Shown here: in pieces, positions 10,402 to 18,672 of the stretch
Position numbering within the stretch: the first letter of the stretch is position 1
Layout: every line of letters begins with the position of its first letter
Assembly (NCBI GenBank): GCA_945787715.1
Contig: CALZJE010000029.1
Span: forward strand, 1 to 39,096
Origin: an uncultured Ectothiorhodospiraceae bacterium
GTDB taxonomy: Bacteria; Pseudomonadota; Gammaproteobacteria; S012-40
Direction of reading: 5' to 3'
DNA length: 39,096 bases
Made by a program: the position numbers and the translations under genes
Notes under the pieces: generated by a model
Seen by the model: the letters and a program-made list of their open reading frames with translations, nothing else
Told to the model about the DNA's origin: nothing
Database searches by the model: none

Positions 10402-12306
10402 TTAGTGTTCGATCAAATTCTCTGTCATTAATAATTTAAAATCAAGAATATCTCGCACCATCAATTGTTGATCAAATATGGTTTTAAAATCAACATCTGT
10501 TCTGTCTGGTTTATTATTCCCTGAGATGACCCCCCTGTTTGATGCCGCCAACAGTGGAGATGTCGGTAGGGGAATGTATCTGTTATCTTGCATGTTATTC
10601 AATAGATTTGTACCGACAAAGCCAACGGGTATCTCCATACCGAGCAGATGTAACAGCGTTGCTGGTAGATCATGTAAACCACCGTGTTTATCTCCAAACG
10701 TTTGTTGAAACTGTTTTAGTCTTTCTTCTTCTCCCGGGATTAATACAAGAAGTGGTATTTTATCATTTTCAACAGAGAATATATCGATGTCATTGAGTGA
10801 TTTTGTTGTACCGAGTGCGCCAGAGTCGTGATCGCCATAGAGTATAAAAACGGTATTGTTATACGAATCCATTTTCTTAATAGAATCGAAAAACTTGGCT
10901 AGTGCATTATCAGTGTATTTTACTGAGCGTAGATAGTTCGGGAGTAAACCATATCCGTCTTCACGTGTTAGCGATGCGAAGTGTTCTTTGTACTCTTCGG
11001 GTATGTCAATGAATGGGTGATGGCTAGTTAGTGAAATGATGAAGTTGAAATAGCGACCTTTTGTCTCAGATATTTTTTCAATGGCGAATTGAAATACGTC
11101 TTCATCGCTAATTCCAAGGCCAATTTTATTTTTTTCTTGCATGACTGAGTTGAAATATAAATTGTCGATGCCATACCGTTTATGTGCGACGGCTTGGTTC
11201 CAAATTTCTCCATCTAGGCCGTGCACTGTCATTGTTTGATAACCTTCGTTTTTGAGAATATTAGGAATCGATTGAAAATAAGATTCCATATGACTCATTT
11301 GTGCCGGTTTTCGAGTGTCTGGTAGTAATCCTGTCATAACTGCAAATTCAGCGTCAGAAGTTCTCCCATGCAAGGTAACATCATATATATTGTTAAAATA
11401 TAGACCACTTTCTTTTAACGTTGAAAAAAAAGGGGTGACAGCTGTATCTACTATCATCAAGTCAGTTAAAAATTCTGACCAACTTTCCAATTGAATGAAA
11501 ACCACATTACGATCTTTCGCAACTCCAAACAGAGGGGTTGGCTGCTGGTTAATTTTTTGCTGACTTTTAAGGAAATCGGCGATCTGAGTCTTTCTCTCAT
11601 TCGGTATTGGTTTTAATAATACTGAATCGGATATATGACTTGCTATATCATACAAATGATAAATAACTATTCCATGTGATGCTGCAAAGTGCTTCGCTGA
11701 GTAGTGTTCCACCCAGTCATATTGAATATTGACACTTTTATTTGTTGCAAGACTACTGCTCCAAGGAATGAATGTTGAAATAAAAAGAAAACTTAATAGG
11801 CTGAGCGTTGAATATTTCTGCAGAGTATTCAACACCGATGTATTGCTTTTAAATGATAAAGACATTGCTTGTTTTTGATATTTATTTTTATTATTTGTGG
11901 AATAGAATAGAAGAAACACGCCAGCAAGAAGCGGGATTAGCGTATCAAAAGATAATAATACATAAATACTATAGTGCACATCCAGCATTTGATGCATTGA
12001 AGATAAGCTACTGACAGAGGGTAATGTATTGAAATAGGAAAAATAAGTTTTATCAATGGTAGAGAGCAAGGTTGTGCTGATTAGTGCAATCCCCAGAATG
12101 AAAAAATGCCTTCTTTCATGAAAAATAACTAATAGAAATGTGATTGCTACTGGCCAAAGTAGACTCCAAAATATTGTTTGGATCTTAAATGGTTCACCCA
12201 ATGCGGTTGCCACGCTCCAGTCCATCCAATATATACTAAAGAAAGCCAAAAAATAGACTAGTGCTGTCATCCAGGAGCGTTTACGGGGTGGAGTAAAAGT
12301 GTTCAT
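10402..12306 (-). CDS. LtaS-type sulfatase-fold membrane phosphotransferase
   Basis: 634 residues with five N-terminal membrane segments (about residues 15-30, 43-61, 67-83, 110-132 and 165-180) and a large periplasmic sulfatase-fold domain. Metal and active-site motifs are visible: VVFIQLES (the metal-binding Glu of the LtaS family), GRTSDAEF at ~residue 310 with the candidate nucleophile Thr, and LYGDHDSG at ~residue 495 with the Asp-His metal pair. HGLDGEIWN and HGGLHDLPATLL complete the family pattern. In Gram-positive bacteria LtaS polymerises glycerol phosphate from phosphatidylglycerol. In Gram-negative bacteria relatives (e.g. OpgB-like) transfer phosphoglycerol or phosphoethanolamine to periplasmic glucans or lipids. 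The acceptor here is unknown. The gene stands alone; the ATG start fits the positive-inside rule. Confidence 0.85.
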   Translation of the reverse strand: MNTFTPPRKRSWMTALVYFLAFFSIYWMDWSVATALGEPFKIQTIFWSLLWPVAITFLLVIFHERRHFFILGIALISTTLLSTIDKTYFSYFNTLPSVSSLSSMHQMLDVHYSIYVLLSFDTLIPLLAGVFLLFYSTNNKNKYQKQAMSLSFKSNTSVLNTLQKYSTLSLLSFLFISTFIPWSSSLATNKSVNIQYDWVEHYSAKHFAASHGIVIYHLYDIASHISDSVLLKPIPNERKTQIADFLKSQQKINQQPTPLFGVAKDRNVVFIQLESWSEFLTDLMIVDTAVTPFFSTLKESGLYFNNIYDVTLHGRTSDAEFAVMTGLLPDTRKPAQMSHMESYFQSIPNILKNEGYQTMTVHGLDGEIWNQAVAHKRYGIDNLYFNSVMQEKNKIGLGISDEDVFQFAIEKISETKGRYFNFIISLTSHHPFIDIPEEYKEHFASLTREDGYGLLPNYLRSVKYTDNALAKFFDSIKKMDSYNNTVFILYGDHDSGALGTTKSLNDIDIFSVENDKIPLLVLIPGEEERLKQFQQTFGDKHGGLHDLPATLLHLLGMEIPVGFVGTNLLNNMQDNRYIPLPTSPLLAASNRGVISGNNKPDRTDVDFKTIFDQQLMVRDILDFKLLMTENLIEH

Positions 12307-12606
12307 TGTTTAATCTTCGGCCGATGCTTTATTTTGTCAGTATTGTAGGGATAATCTGCAAAATGGTTGCCGAAATATTCAATCTAAGAAATTAGATTTT
12401 TGAGGAGCATTAAGAAATTTAACTTAATTTATTGTGATAGAAGTGGTTAGCAATGTGTCGTACAGAAAATTGCAGATAAGATAACTGTGTAGTGGATAAC
12501 TGGGTCGGGAAGACTTCTCCTTCGAATGGTGCGAATATCTATGGGGTAAATAACAAGGGATGTTATCTTTTACATCCCTTGTTAACATGAGGAAGGAAAT
12601 CTAAAG
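12307..12606. other. Intergenic region between glutaredoxin and the LtaS-like gene
   Basis: About 300 bases without a convincing ORF. It should hold the promoter of the LtaS-like gene and contains the grxC terminator hairpin at 12551-12584. I see no other clear signal. Confidence 0.6.
12551..12584 (-). terminator. Hairpin terminator after grxC
   Basis: TAACAAGGGATGT at 12551-12563 is perfectly complementary to ACATCCCTTGTTA at 12572-12584, a 13-bp stem with an 8-base loop. It lies 23 bases after the grxC stop on the minus strand and is followed on that strand by TTTACCCC. The stem is strong; the U-tract is short. Confidence 0.7.
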
Positions 12607-12864
12607 TTATGCAACATTTAGCATGATATCTAACTCACCAGCTGCATTTAATATAGACAGATCGTCGAAACCACCGATAGGCTGATCATTAATAATTATT
12701 TGAGGTAGACTTTTACGACCAGTGCGTTCAATCATATCTGGAAAACGATCCGCTTCTATTGCCAGGTTTATCTCCTCATATTGAATACCTTTTTCGTCGA
12801 GAAGGTATTTAGCGCGGTGGCAATAGCCACAACCTGGGTGGGAGTAAATCAGTACTTTATTCAT
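12607..12864 (-). CDS. grxC: Glutaredoxin 3 (GrxC family)
   Basis: 85 residues, the usual Grx3 length. The dithiol active site CGYC occupies residues 12-15; the conserved cis-proline is in SLPQI (family usually T-V-P-Q) and the glutathione-binding GGFDD motif follows. It reduces protein disulfides and glutathione mixed disulfides in the cytosol using glutathione. It stands alone with a strong terminator downstream and more than 400 bases upstream. The CGYC centre differs slightly from the CPYC of E. coli Grx3, a change also common in marine gammaproteobacterial sequences to my knowledge. Confidence 0.95.
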   Translation of the reverse strand: MNKVLIYSHPGCGYCHRAKYLLDEKGIQYEEINLAIEADRFPDMIERTGRKSLPQIIINDQPIGGFDDLSILNAAGELDIMLNVA

Positions 12865-13309
12865 GCTCTATATCCTACTGTTATGAATAATATCAGTTTA
12901 TAATTAGACACTAATAGTACCAGAGTGTTTCAGTAAAGTATTAGATATAATTCTTCTTAATAATCAGGGGTGTGCGTAAAACATTCATTGAATTGTATTA
13001 GAATCAGGCAATTGTAGATCCCGGAAATGCTATTTCGGTTAAATATTCAGTTGCGGTATTGTCCATGTCGGTAGCATGTCTTTATAACACGACAAACATT
13101 ATGTCGTTAGATGACTTTTGATTTATCGGAATTGCTTAAGATGAAGTAGGAATTTATCTTCGAATAAAATTTTATGCTCTTTTTACAAGCCTTGTAAATT
13201 TTTAACTTTCGTTTATAAGCAGCATTCAATGTTAGCGGATTAGATGCCGCGTCCTTGCTACGGCGTGAAAAGCTATAAGAGATAGAGAAAATTCGTAGTG
13301 CTTTCTTCG
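12865..13309. other. Intergenic region, A+T-rich, no convincing gene
   Basis: About 445 bases upstream of grxC and downstream of the diguanylate cyclase. It contains a palindrome near 13182-13200 (TTTACAAG then CTTGTAAA, no real loop) in T-rich surroundings, perhaps part of a terminator for the cyclase. Also present is a near direct repeat of ATGTCGGTAG/ATGTCGTTAG at about 13066 and 13101. A 73-codon minus-strand ORF running into the cyclase 3' end is Lys/Ser-rich and not convincing. Confidence 0.5.
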
Positions 13310-14701
13310 TTAGCTTGCTTTTGTACATTTTTCAATGGGAACAGCGATACAATTTCTACCCGATGCTTTTGCTTGATAGAGCAATCTGTCCGCGTTTTCA
13401 TTGATCTCTGTAGCTGATGCACATGCGCTGCTCTCCGCGATTCCGCAACTAAAACTTGATTGAAAGTCACCTTCTGTAGAGCGATGCAAGATTTTTGAAA
13501 ACGAAATTCTTAAATCTTCAAGAACAAATTTGGCATCATTTAGCGTGGTATTCGGCATAATCACGGCGAACTCTTCGCCTCCGTATCTGCCAACAATATC
13601 TGTTTTACGTAGCCGTTGCTGTAGAAGACGAGAAAATTGTTTAATAACGCGATCACCTGTTAAATGTCCATGAACATCATTTACCTGTTTGAAATGGTCA
13701 ATATCAATCATGGAAAAACAAAGGCATGAATTATTTCTAGAAGCTTGTTTAAACTCGTTTTCCAGTAGTTGCTTGGTGTATGAATGATTTAACAATCCCG
13801 TTAAACTATCTTTTACCATGAATTTTTTTAGTTTTCTTGCTTTCCTTACTCTTGCTTTTATTGATGTGCCAAGGTTCTTCGGATTAATTGATTTGTTAAT
13901 AAAATCATATCCTCCATATTTCAACATTGCGGGTTGTTTTTCAATGTCATCTTCATTGGATAAGAAGGCAATAGGTATACAATTAAAATTTTCTCTTTGT
14001 CTGATCACCTTAGCCAAATCAAATCCCGAGCATTGTGGCATAGTTAAATCCATTAATATTAAATCTGGATCAAACTCGGTTAAGGGTCCCATTATTTTTA
14101 ACGGATCAATAACTATCTTTGTGTCAATCCCAACGTCTTGTAGTACCAGAGAGATATATGTCGCAATAGTTTCTGAGTCATCAACAATCAACACACGATA
14201 TGGGTCAGTGTTTTTACGATAAGAAAGATAATCAAGCTTGTCTAAGATTGCAGTCGTATCTATCGGCATGTTGAACATTGCTATACCACCAGCGTTAACT
14301 GTTTCAAGATGCACGGTGATATGATCGTTTCTGGTAATGAATAGTATTGGTATGCCTGATAGATGTGGTGATAATTGTCTAACAAGAAAAGAGCCATTCC
14401 CATCGGGAAGTTGTGTGCTAACAATTAAGCAATTAATGTCTCCATCACGAACACAATGTTGTAGTTCAATAAAGTTGTGTATGACTTTTGGAGTGTAGTT
14501 GAAGTGTTTCAATTGATCAGCAAGTTCTTGGCAGGCAGTAGTGTCGTCAAGAAATAGTCCAACGACAAATTTTTCAGAGACGGCATCCTTTGCTCGAAAT
14601 GCATTACTCATTTTCACAACTTGCTGTTGGTCAATTATGTTCATAGCTGTAACTCCAAACTGAATACGGTTCTTTAAACCTAGAGAAAGCAGTTGATCCA
14701 T
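13310..14701 (-). CDS. Two-receiver diguanylate cyclase (REC-REC-GGDEF)
   Basis: 463 residues. Receiver 1 spans ~44-160: acidic residues D52/D53 remain but the phospho-acceptor position is Ser95 (IVSTQLPDGNG), so it is a pseudo-receiver. Receiver 2 spans ~168-285 with D174/D175, phospho-acceptor D218 (LILMDLTMP), S248 and K270, all intact. The GGDEF domain spans ~295-455 with the active-site GGEEF at 374-378. An RxxD inhibitory site (RKTD, 365-368) lies five residues before it. The protein should make cyclic-di-GMP, activated by phosphorylation of receiver 2 and inhibited by its product. This layout resembles PleD and WspR relatives. No histidine kinase is adjacent. The ATG at 14701 gives a 40-residue N-terminal extension before receiver 1; a shorter start at about residue 31 is possible. 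Confidence 0.93.
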   Translation of the reverse strand: MDQLLSLGLKNRIQFGVTAMNIIDQQQVVKMSNAFRAKDAVSEKFVVGLFLDDTTACQELADQLKHFNYTPKVIHNFIELQHCVRDGDINCLIVSTQLPDGNGSFLVRQLSPHLSGIPILFITRNDHITVHLETVNAGGIAMFNMPIDTTAILDKLDYLSYRKNTDPYRVLIVDDSETIATYISLVLQDVGIDTKIVIDPLKIMGPLTEFDPDLILMDLTMPQCSGFDLAKVIRQRENFNCIPIAFLSNEDDIEKQPAMLKYGGYDFINKSINPKNLGTSIKARVRKARKLKKFMVKDSLTGLLNHSYTKQLLENEFKQASRNNSCLCFSMIDIDHFKQVNDVHGHLTGDRVIKQFSRLLQQRLRKTDIVGRYGGEEFAVIMPNTTLNDAKFVLEDLRISFSKILHRSTEGDFQSSFSCGIAESSACASATEINENADRLLYQAKASGRNCIAVPIEKCTKAS

Positions 14702-15256
14702 GGCTATTACCCCAAGGGTACTTCATAAAGGGCGTAACGTAGCCTCTTGTTTCGCATATCTATCTATACGCTATACGAAAAAATCTTGCTTCACCAGCCA
14801 GGTTAAGACAAAATTTTCATTCGGTTTGTGCCCTACGCTGCGCTCTAGCTCCTGCATCCAAGCAGTCGTTTACTAATTAAAACAATGCTCTACGTTCTAT
14901 TTAAACGTCGAACAGATTTTTCTAGGTTAAATGCAATTCATATTTCTTTGCTTTTAATGGTAATTAGTAGCAAGTGGAATTGCTATATTTGATATTTACT
15001 GCAATTGTCTTGCCTCTGCTTGTAAGATGTTATTTTTAAAGATATTTATTGTGTTGAGGCCGAGCGTCATATTGTTTTTTTTGGAAAATGTAAACTAAAG
15101 TGTCGGGTAAATTAGACGTGTTGATCGGGGTGATAATGATAATAAATCCTAAATTAATACTATTTCGTGGTAGATATAATGCTGGTGGCATTGCATTCCA
15201 AGTATTGTGAATAATTTTTAAAGGTGGGCGGCGAAAGCGTGAGTACTTAAAGTACG
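14702..15256. other. Intergenic region, no gene seen
   Basis: 555 bases between the cyclase start and the stop of the ClpP-like lipoprotein gene. It should contain the cyclase promoter. No ORF has a convincing composition. The small stretch at 14826-14872 is richer in C and looks unlike its surroundings, but I could not assign it. A short palindrome AGTACTTAAAGTAC lies at ~15242-15255, beside the lipoprotein stop. Confidence 0.5.
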
Positions 15257-16630
15257 CTAATCTTCCAGTACACCGAACTCTACCAGCTCCATTTTGTTCA
15301 GAAAATTTGGTCTGCTTTTGGGGAATGTTAATTGGTAGAAATAAAATGATTGAGGAATCCCCATGTCAATGTAGTATTGTAAATTATTAGCGTGCCGATC
15401 TTCTTTCAAGGGCTCATTTTTGATAGCTTTGGTTGTTTCGTTAGTTGTTTCGTTAATACTTCTGTTATACCAAGATGAAACACCTATGCGGCTACCTTCT
15501 TGAAACTCACGATCGCAACCTGCGATATAAGAGTGGACAGCTTCCGCGACAACATAACTGGAATGAGTAATTTTGGTTGTTAAGCAGTAGGCGCGGATTG
15601 CATAACCAAGTTCGAGTGCATAACGAGTATGAGGAGAAATCGATCCTGTAACAAAACCGAACTCCAATGTATGAACATTAGGATGTGCAGCTAACATATT
15701 ATTTAAATCCAAGGATGTTCTGCTACTGATTTTTCCATGCATAATGGCTATGCCATTTTCAACATAGAATCTTGCTGGTCCCCAATTTATTTGAGTTTCG
15801 CTATCAACAACCAAATGATATTCGGCTCCCCAGCTTTTTGTCTTGCGTGTGGAGATGTTATAAATTTCTAGTTCATCTACAGTTAGATTGCGCATATCAT
15901 CAAAGGGGACATCTATCATAGTCCAGTAGAAATCTTCTGGTATCCCCATATCTAATTGATAGTTGAGATAGATATCATGCACAGGATCAGTGGTTGAAAA
16001 TTCATTGGCCACCCAGGAGCGGGTCTCGACTCCGCTGTTATCAACAATAGTATGTTTCCAAGTATGTATGCCTAGCTTTCCGCCATTCTCAATAATACGA
16101 TTACAACCAGCGAAGAAAAAATGAACTCCTCCGGAAGCAATCTTTCCCATATAAGGCACAACCGTTGTTAGGCAGGCTTTACGCAGCAGTCGTCCTGCTT
16201 CAAGAGTGGCATTGAAATCGATCGTGCCTAGAACTTTTTTCATAACGATTGTATTAACCTTGGGATGGTTTTTTATAAGATTGCTTACGAGAAGAGGAAT
16301 TGTCGAATCCATGATTCCTTGCATGTAAGCTACGTTCTCAACGACATTAAAGGAGATTGGTTGTTTGCCTCGCTTTTCTGAAAGCGCTTTAAATTGACTT
16401 TTGTCTTTTAGATTTGCCGCATTTATAGCATTTTCTTCTGTTGTTGCTGAAGATTCACCACTACCACATGCGCCTAGCGTTGAAAATAGCAGACAAATAA
16501 CAAGAAGTTTTACGGAAAATGTTATTGCTCTGTTTGCAACAATGCATAACGGATCGAAAGAGAGGGGTGAAGCAATCTTAAAAACGTTATCTAAGCGTAA
16601 AACTCTGTTCGGTAGAATTATTGTTTTCAT
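15257..16630 (-). CDS. Lipoprotein with two tandem ClpP/crotonase-like domains
   Basis: 457 residues. A hydrophobic segment at ~38-53 ends in lipobox LGAC (Cys55), after an unusually long N-region; no better in-frame start is visible. Two repeats follow, ~92-260 and ~285-455. Both share a hydrophobic strand, a helix with NHPKVNT/AHPNVHT, an E-(A/L)-G-x-x-(L/I)-R-x-x-C-L-T-T segment, an A-G-C-(N/D)-R motif, G-I/V-x-x-W, and an ending with DMGIP. The fold resembles COG3904-type ClpP-like periplasmic proteins. Candidate catalytic Ser166 (IASGGVH) and His189 (GIHTW) exist only in repeat 1. Repeat 2 has Ala362 and Ser385 there. It is probably an outer-membrane or periplasmic lipoprotein. The fold assignment is my inference; function is unknown. 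Confidence 0.7.
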   Translation of the reverse strand: MKTIILPNRVLRLDNVFKIASPLSFDPLCIVANRAITFSVKLLVICLLFSTLGACGSGESSATTEENAINAANLKDKSQFKALSEKRGKQPISFNVVENVAYMQGIMDSTIPLLVSNLIKNHPKVNTIVMKKVLGTIDFNATLEAGRLLRKACLTTVVPYMGKIASGGVHFFFAGCNRIIENGGKLGIHTWKHTIVDNSGVETRSWVANEFSTTDPVHDIYLNYQLDMGIPEDFYWTMIDVPFDDMRNLTVDELEIYNISTRKTKSWGAEYHLVVDSETQINWGPARFYVENGIAIMHGKISSRTSLDLNNMLAAHPNVHTLEFGFVTGSISPHTRYALELGYAIRAYCLTTKITHSSYVVAEAVHSYIAGCDREFQEGSRIGVSSWYNRSINETTNETTKAIKNEPLKEDRHANNLQYYIDMGIPQSFYFYQLTFPKSRPNFLNKMELVEFGVLED

Positions 16631-16872
16631 TGTTATTTTTATTCTGTTTAACTTTTAATTTTTGCATGATAAAGGTAAGGGATTGTTGGCAGCTTAAATT
16701 AAGTAGGCGAGCGAGAGAGGGAGTGTATCGAATGACAGTTTTATCCGTGTTTACAAATCCTTAAGTCTTTGATATTGCAGTATTGGAAACTAGGTTTGGA
16801 GGCTTAAAGTGTTGGTTTTGAATGAATCAATGACTTGAGCGCTATAGGAAATGGCAAGTAAGAAGCATAAGT

Positions 16873-16903
16873 GAACCCAGGGAAGCAGAAATCCCCTGGG
16901 TTC
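16873..16903. repeat. Perfect 10-bp hairpin
   Basis: GAACCCAGGG (16873-16882) pairs perfectly with CCCTGGGTTC (16894-16903) around an 11-base loop. No T-tract follows on either strand, so it is not a typical intrinsic terminator. It may be the remaining terminator or structured end of a lost gene or element. Confidence 0.5.
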
Positions 16904-17081
16904 CTTGCTAGGGGCGTCACACTAAATATTTTTGTATTTTCTTGGAGATGAAAAGTAGCCTGAGGCACTAACTGGATTTTTTTAAAAACAGGTTAGCAAG
17001 ACAATATGTACGCCGTTCACTCATCCTTCAATTTGTTCAGAATTTGAAGTTAGAGAAATATTTCGTACCGATGTACCGCGT

Positions 17082-17265
17082 TTAGCGATAAAGGTTGCAC
17101 TTTTTACAACAAGATCTTTTTTCGACGTTACAGAATCGCCCGCTGGCTGAGAGTGGTGTACCTTTGCTATCCAAGGTTGGGACAGTATCTGCTTCGTTCT
17201 CATTATAAAAGCCAGCTTCGGCCCATTGAATTGCAACGCTGTAAAAGTGCTTGTTCGGTATTCAT
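17082..17265 (-). pseudogene. Possible frameshifted small ORF, Cys-rich C-terminus
   Basis: On the minus strand, GAGGGA lies nine bases before an ATG at 17265 that opens MNTEQALLQR. That frame soon stops, but a shift near 17240 gives a continuous protein-like reading (AIQWAEAGFYNENEADT) ending in CNVEKRSCCKKCNLYR before TAA at 17082. The third frame is open from 17236 to 17021 as well, so the correct reading is uncertain. No family recognised. Confidence 0.3.
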
Positions 17266-17839
17266 AGAGATGTATCCCTCATGTATTCTGCTGCGCATTA
17301 TGCCCTTAATCGCCGATAAAAAACGGTGAGTGTATGGGTGATGTTGCTACGGCATTGATAATCCATCGAACAAGGTCAGTCGAGGCAAGATCGTGCATTT
17401 ATACTCTGAGTGCTTCGTACGATAACGTTTTGAGCTATTTGAGGCTTAATGTGGTTGGGAGAATGTTAAAATATACCGTTTATGTGATTGTTAGATTGCA
17501 GGTCGTTGTTTTATGTAATACTTCTCTGTACTGTCAGACTTCAAAAGGTTCAGCTTTCGGTTTCAATAAACTGAATAATATCGATTACCTACCAGTTCCT
17601 TACTGATAGCTGTGGCCGCCAGGGAAAGCACCTCTCACGGAAAACTACCATCCCAAACCATACCCCCCCCCACAATTGTACCAACCAGTTTGCTCGCCTG
17701 TTGCTGTCGTGGTAGGTAAACTGTTTTGTGAATGTGATATAAAAATATGTAACTATGCACAAATGCAAGCTTTCCCACCTTTGTTACTTAATATAAATTA
17801 ATAAAACGACAATGAAAGGGGGCGGATTGAATACCAATT

Positions 17840-18161
17840 CTACTGTAAATAGCGGCCGTCCACCACAGGGAAGTCCAGTCCAGCTGGATGGCTTTCAAAC
17901 GAAAAGAAGTGTGCTCGAATAATGCATCCAGCATGACTTCTATTGTAGTTTGAGATATGGTCGTTGTAAACGCTATTATCCGAGTGTAAGCATGGGGAAT
18001 TAGAAAGATTTAGAGCAGTGGTATTGCCGAATGGTGTAGGGTTCGTGTCGTATTGAATGACACTCGCAGGCATAAGCATAGTTGTTAATGTAGACACAGT
18101 TAGAATGATGAAAGATAATATCTAATAGAGTTGTAACTAACTTGAGTGATTTGCTTTTCAT
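17840..18161 (-). pseudogene. Frameshifted remnant of a small secreted protein
   Basis: An ATG at 18161 begins MKSKSLKLVTTLL, the start of a signal peptide, then the frame is lost near 18120. One base away the other frame supplies the missing hydrophobic core (LSFIILTVSTLTTMLMPAS) and continues for about 85 residues to TAG at 17840, ending FFSFESHPAGLDFPVVDGRY. Joined, the two frames make a textbook secreted small protein of ~105 residues, so a single-base indel is the simplest explanation. The family is not recognised. A sequencing error would give the same picture. Confidence 0.45.
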
Positions 18162-18297
18162 GGCAACTCATTCCCTGGGTACGAAAACATGAAGTAAATA
18201 ATAGGCGCTATTCCTTAAGCTGATTGTGGCGCGGAACTCACTTCGGTCGACGCGGGGATTAGCCATTTCTCGTTGGGAGCTTAAATTGGTGAGTTTT

Positions 18298-18521
18298 TCA
18301 GTGAATTATACTTGATCTGGATAGTTCATGAACCTTACGTTTTCTCGCTGAGTCGTTGATTCTACAAACAATTACTCGGTAAACTGCTCCTGCGTCGTCT
18401 AAAGTGCCTGTGGTTGGTGCTTGATCGCTAATATCCACGTAGGCTTCAATCGACCGGGCATATCAATCCAGCCCTCAATCAGAAAGTTATTCGTAAAATA
18501 AAATAGCTGTGCGATAAAATC
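18298..18521 (-). pseudogene. Frameshifted coding remnant, beta-rich fragment
   Basis: Minus-strand reading from about 18521 gives QLFYFTNNFLIEGWIDMPG, then after a shift near 18455 continues as SIEAYVDISDQAPTTGTLDD, AGAVYRVIVCRINDSARKR, to TGA at 18298. The composition is that of a real, probably extracellular beta-sandwich-like segment, but there is no start codon and neither flank is intact. It is best treated as a gene relic. Function unknown. Confidence 0.35.
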
Positions 18522-18672
18522 TTAAACTCATGAAATATCCAGGATAAAAAACTTATTTGCAAAGAAAGAATTGTTAATAAGTGTCAGCCATATCGTTTTC
18601 TTATTCTAAAGCCTATTGCAATTTGCTATAGTCTAATTGTGAATGTCACATTAAAAAAGTAAGGTGGTCAAA

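Larger units (their letters stand above)
16631..18660. other. Two-kilobase gene-poor region with ORF remnants
   Basis: No intact gene is convincing here. Minus-strand stretches at 17082-17265, 17840-18161 and 18298-18521 read as protein only after a frameshift, and a 32-codon ORF lies at 18168-18266. A perfect 10-bp hairpin stands at 16873-16903. A run of nine or ten C is at about 17665. Short plus-strand ORFs (for instance 17334-17606) have no signal peptide, domain or ribosome site. I read the region as decaying DNA or old mobile-element debris, but no transposase or terminal repeat was recognised. Confidence 0.5.

Noticed and set aside
13107-13328. 73-codon ORF overlapping the cyclase 3' end
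   Set aside because: Lys/Ser-rich, overlaps a well-supported gene and has no ribosome site.
17021-17236. 71-codon minus-strand ORF starting with TTG
   Set aside because: It overlaps another, more protein-like frame at 17082-17265 and has no start signal of its own.
17334-17606. 90-codon plus-strand ORF
   Set aside because: No ribosome site, no domain, and the composition looks like non-coding sequence; I cannot support it as a gene.
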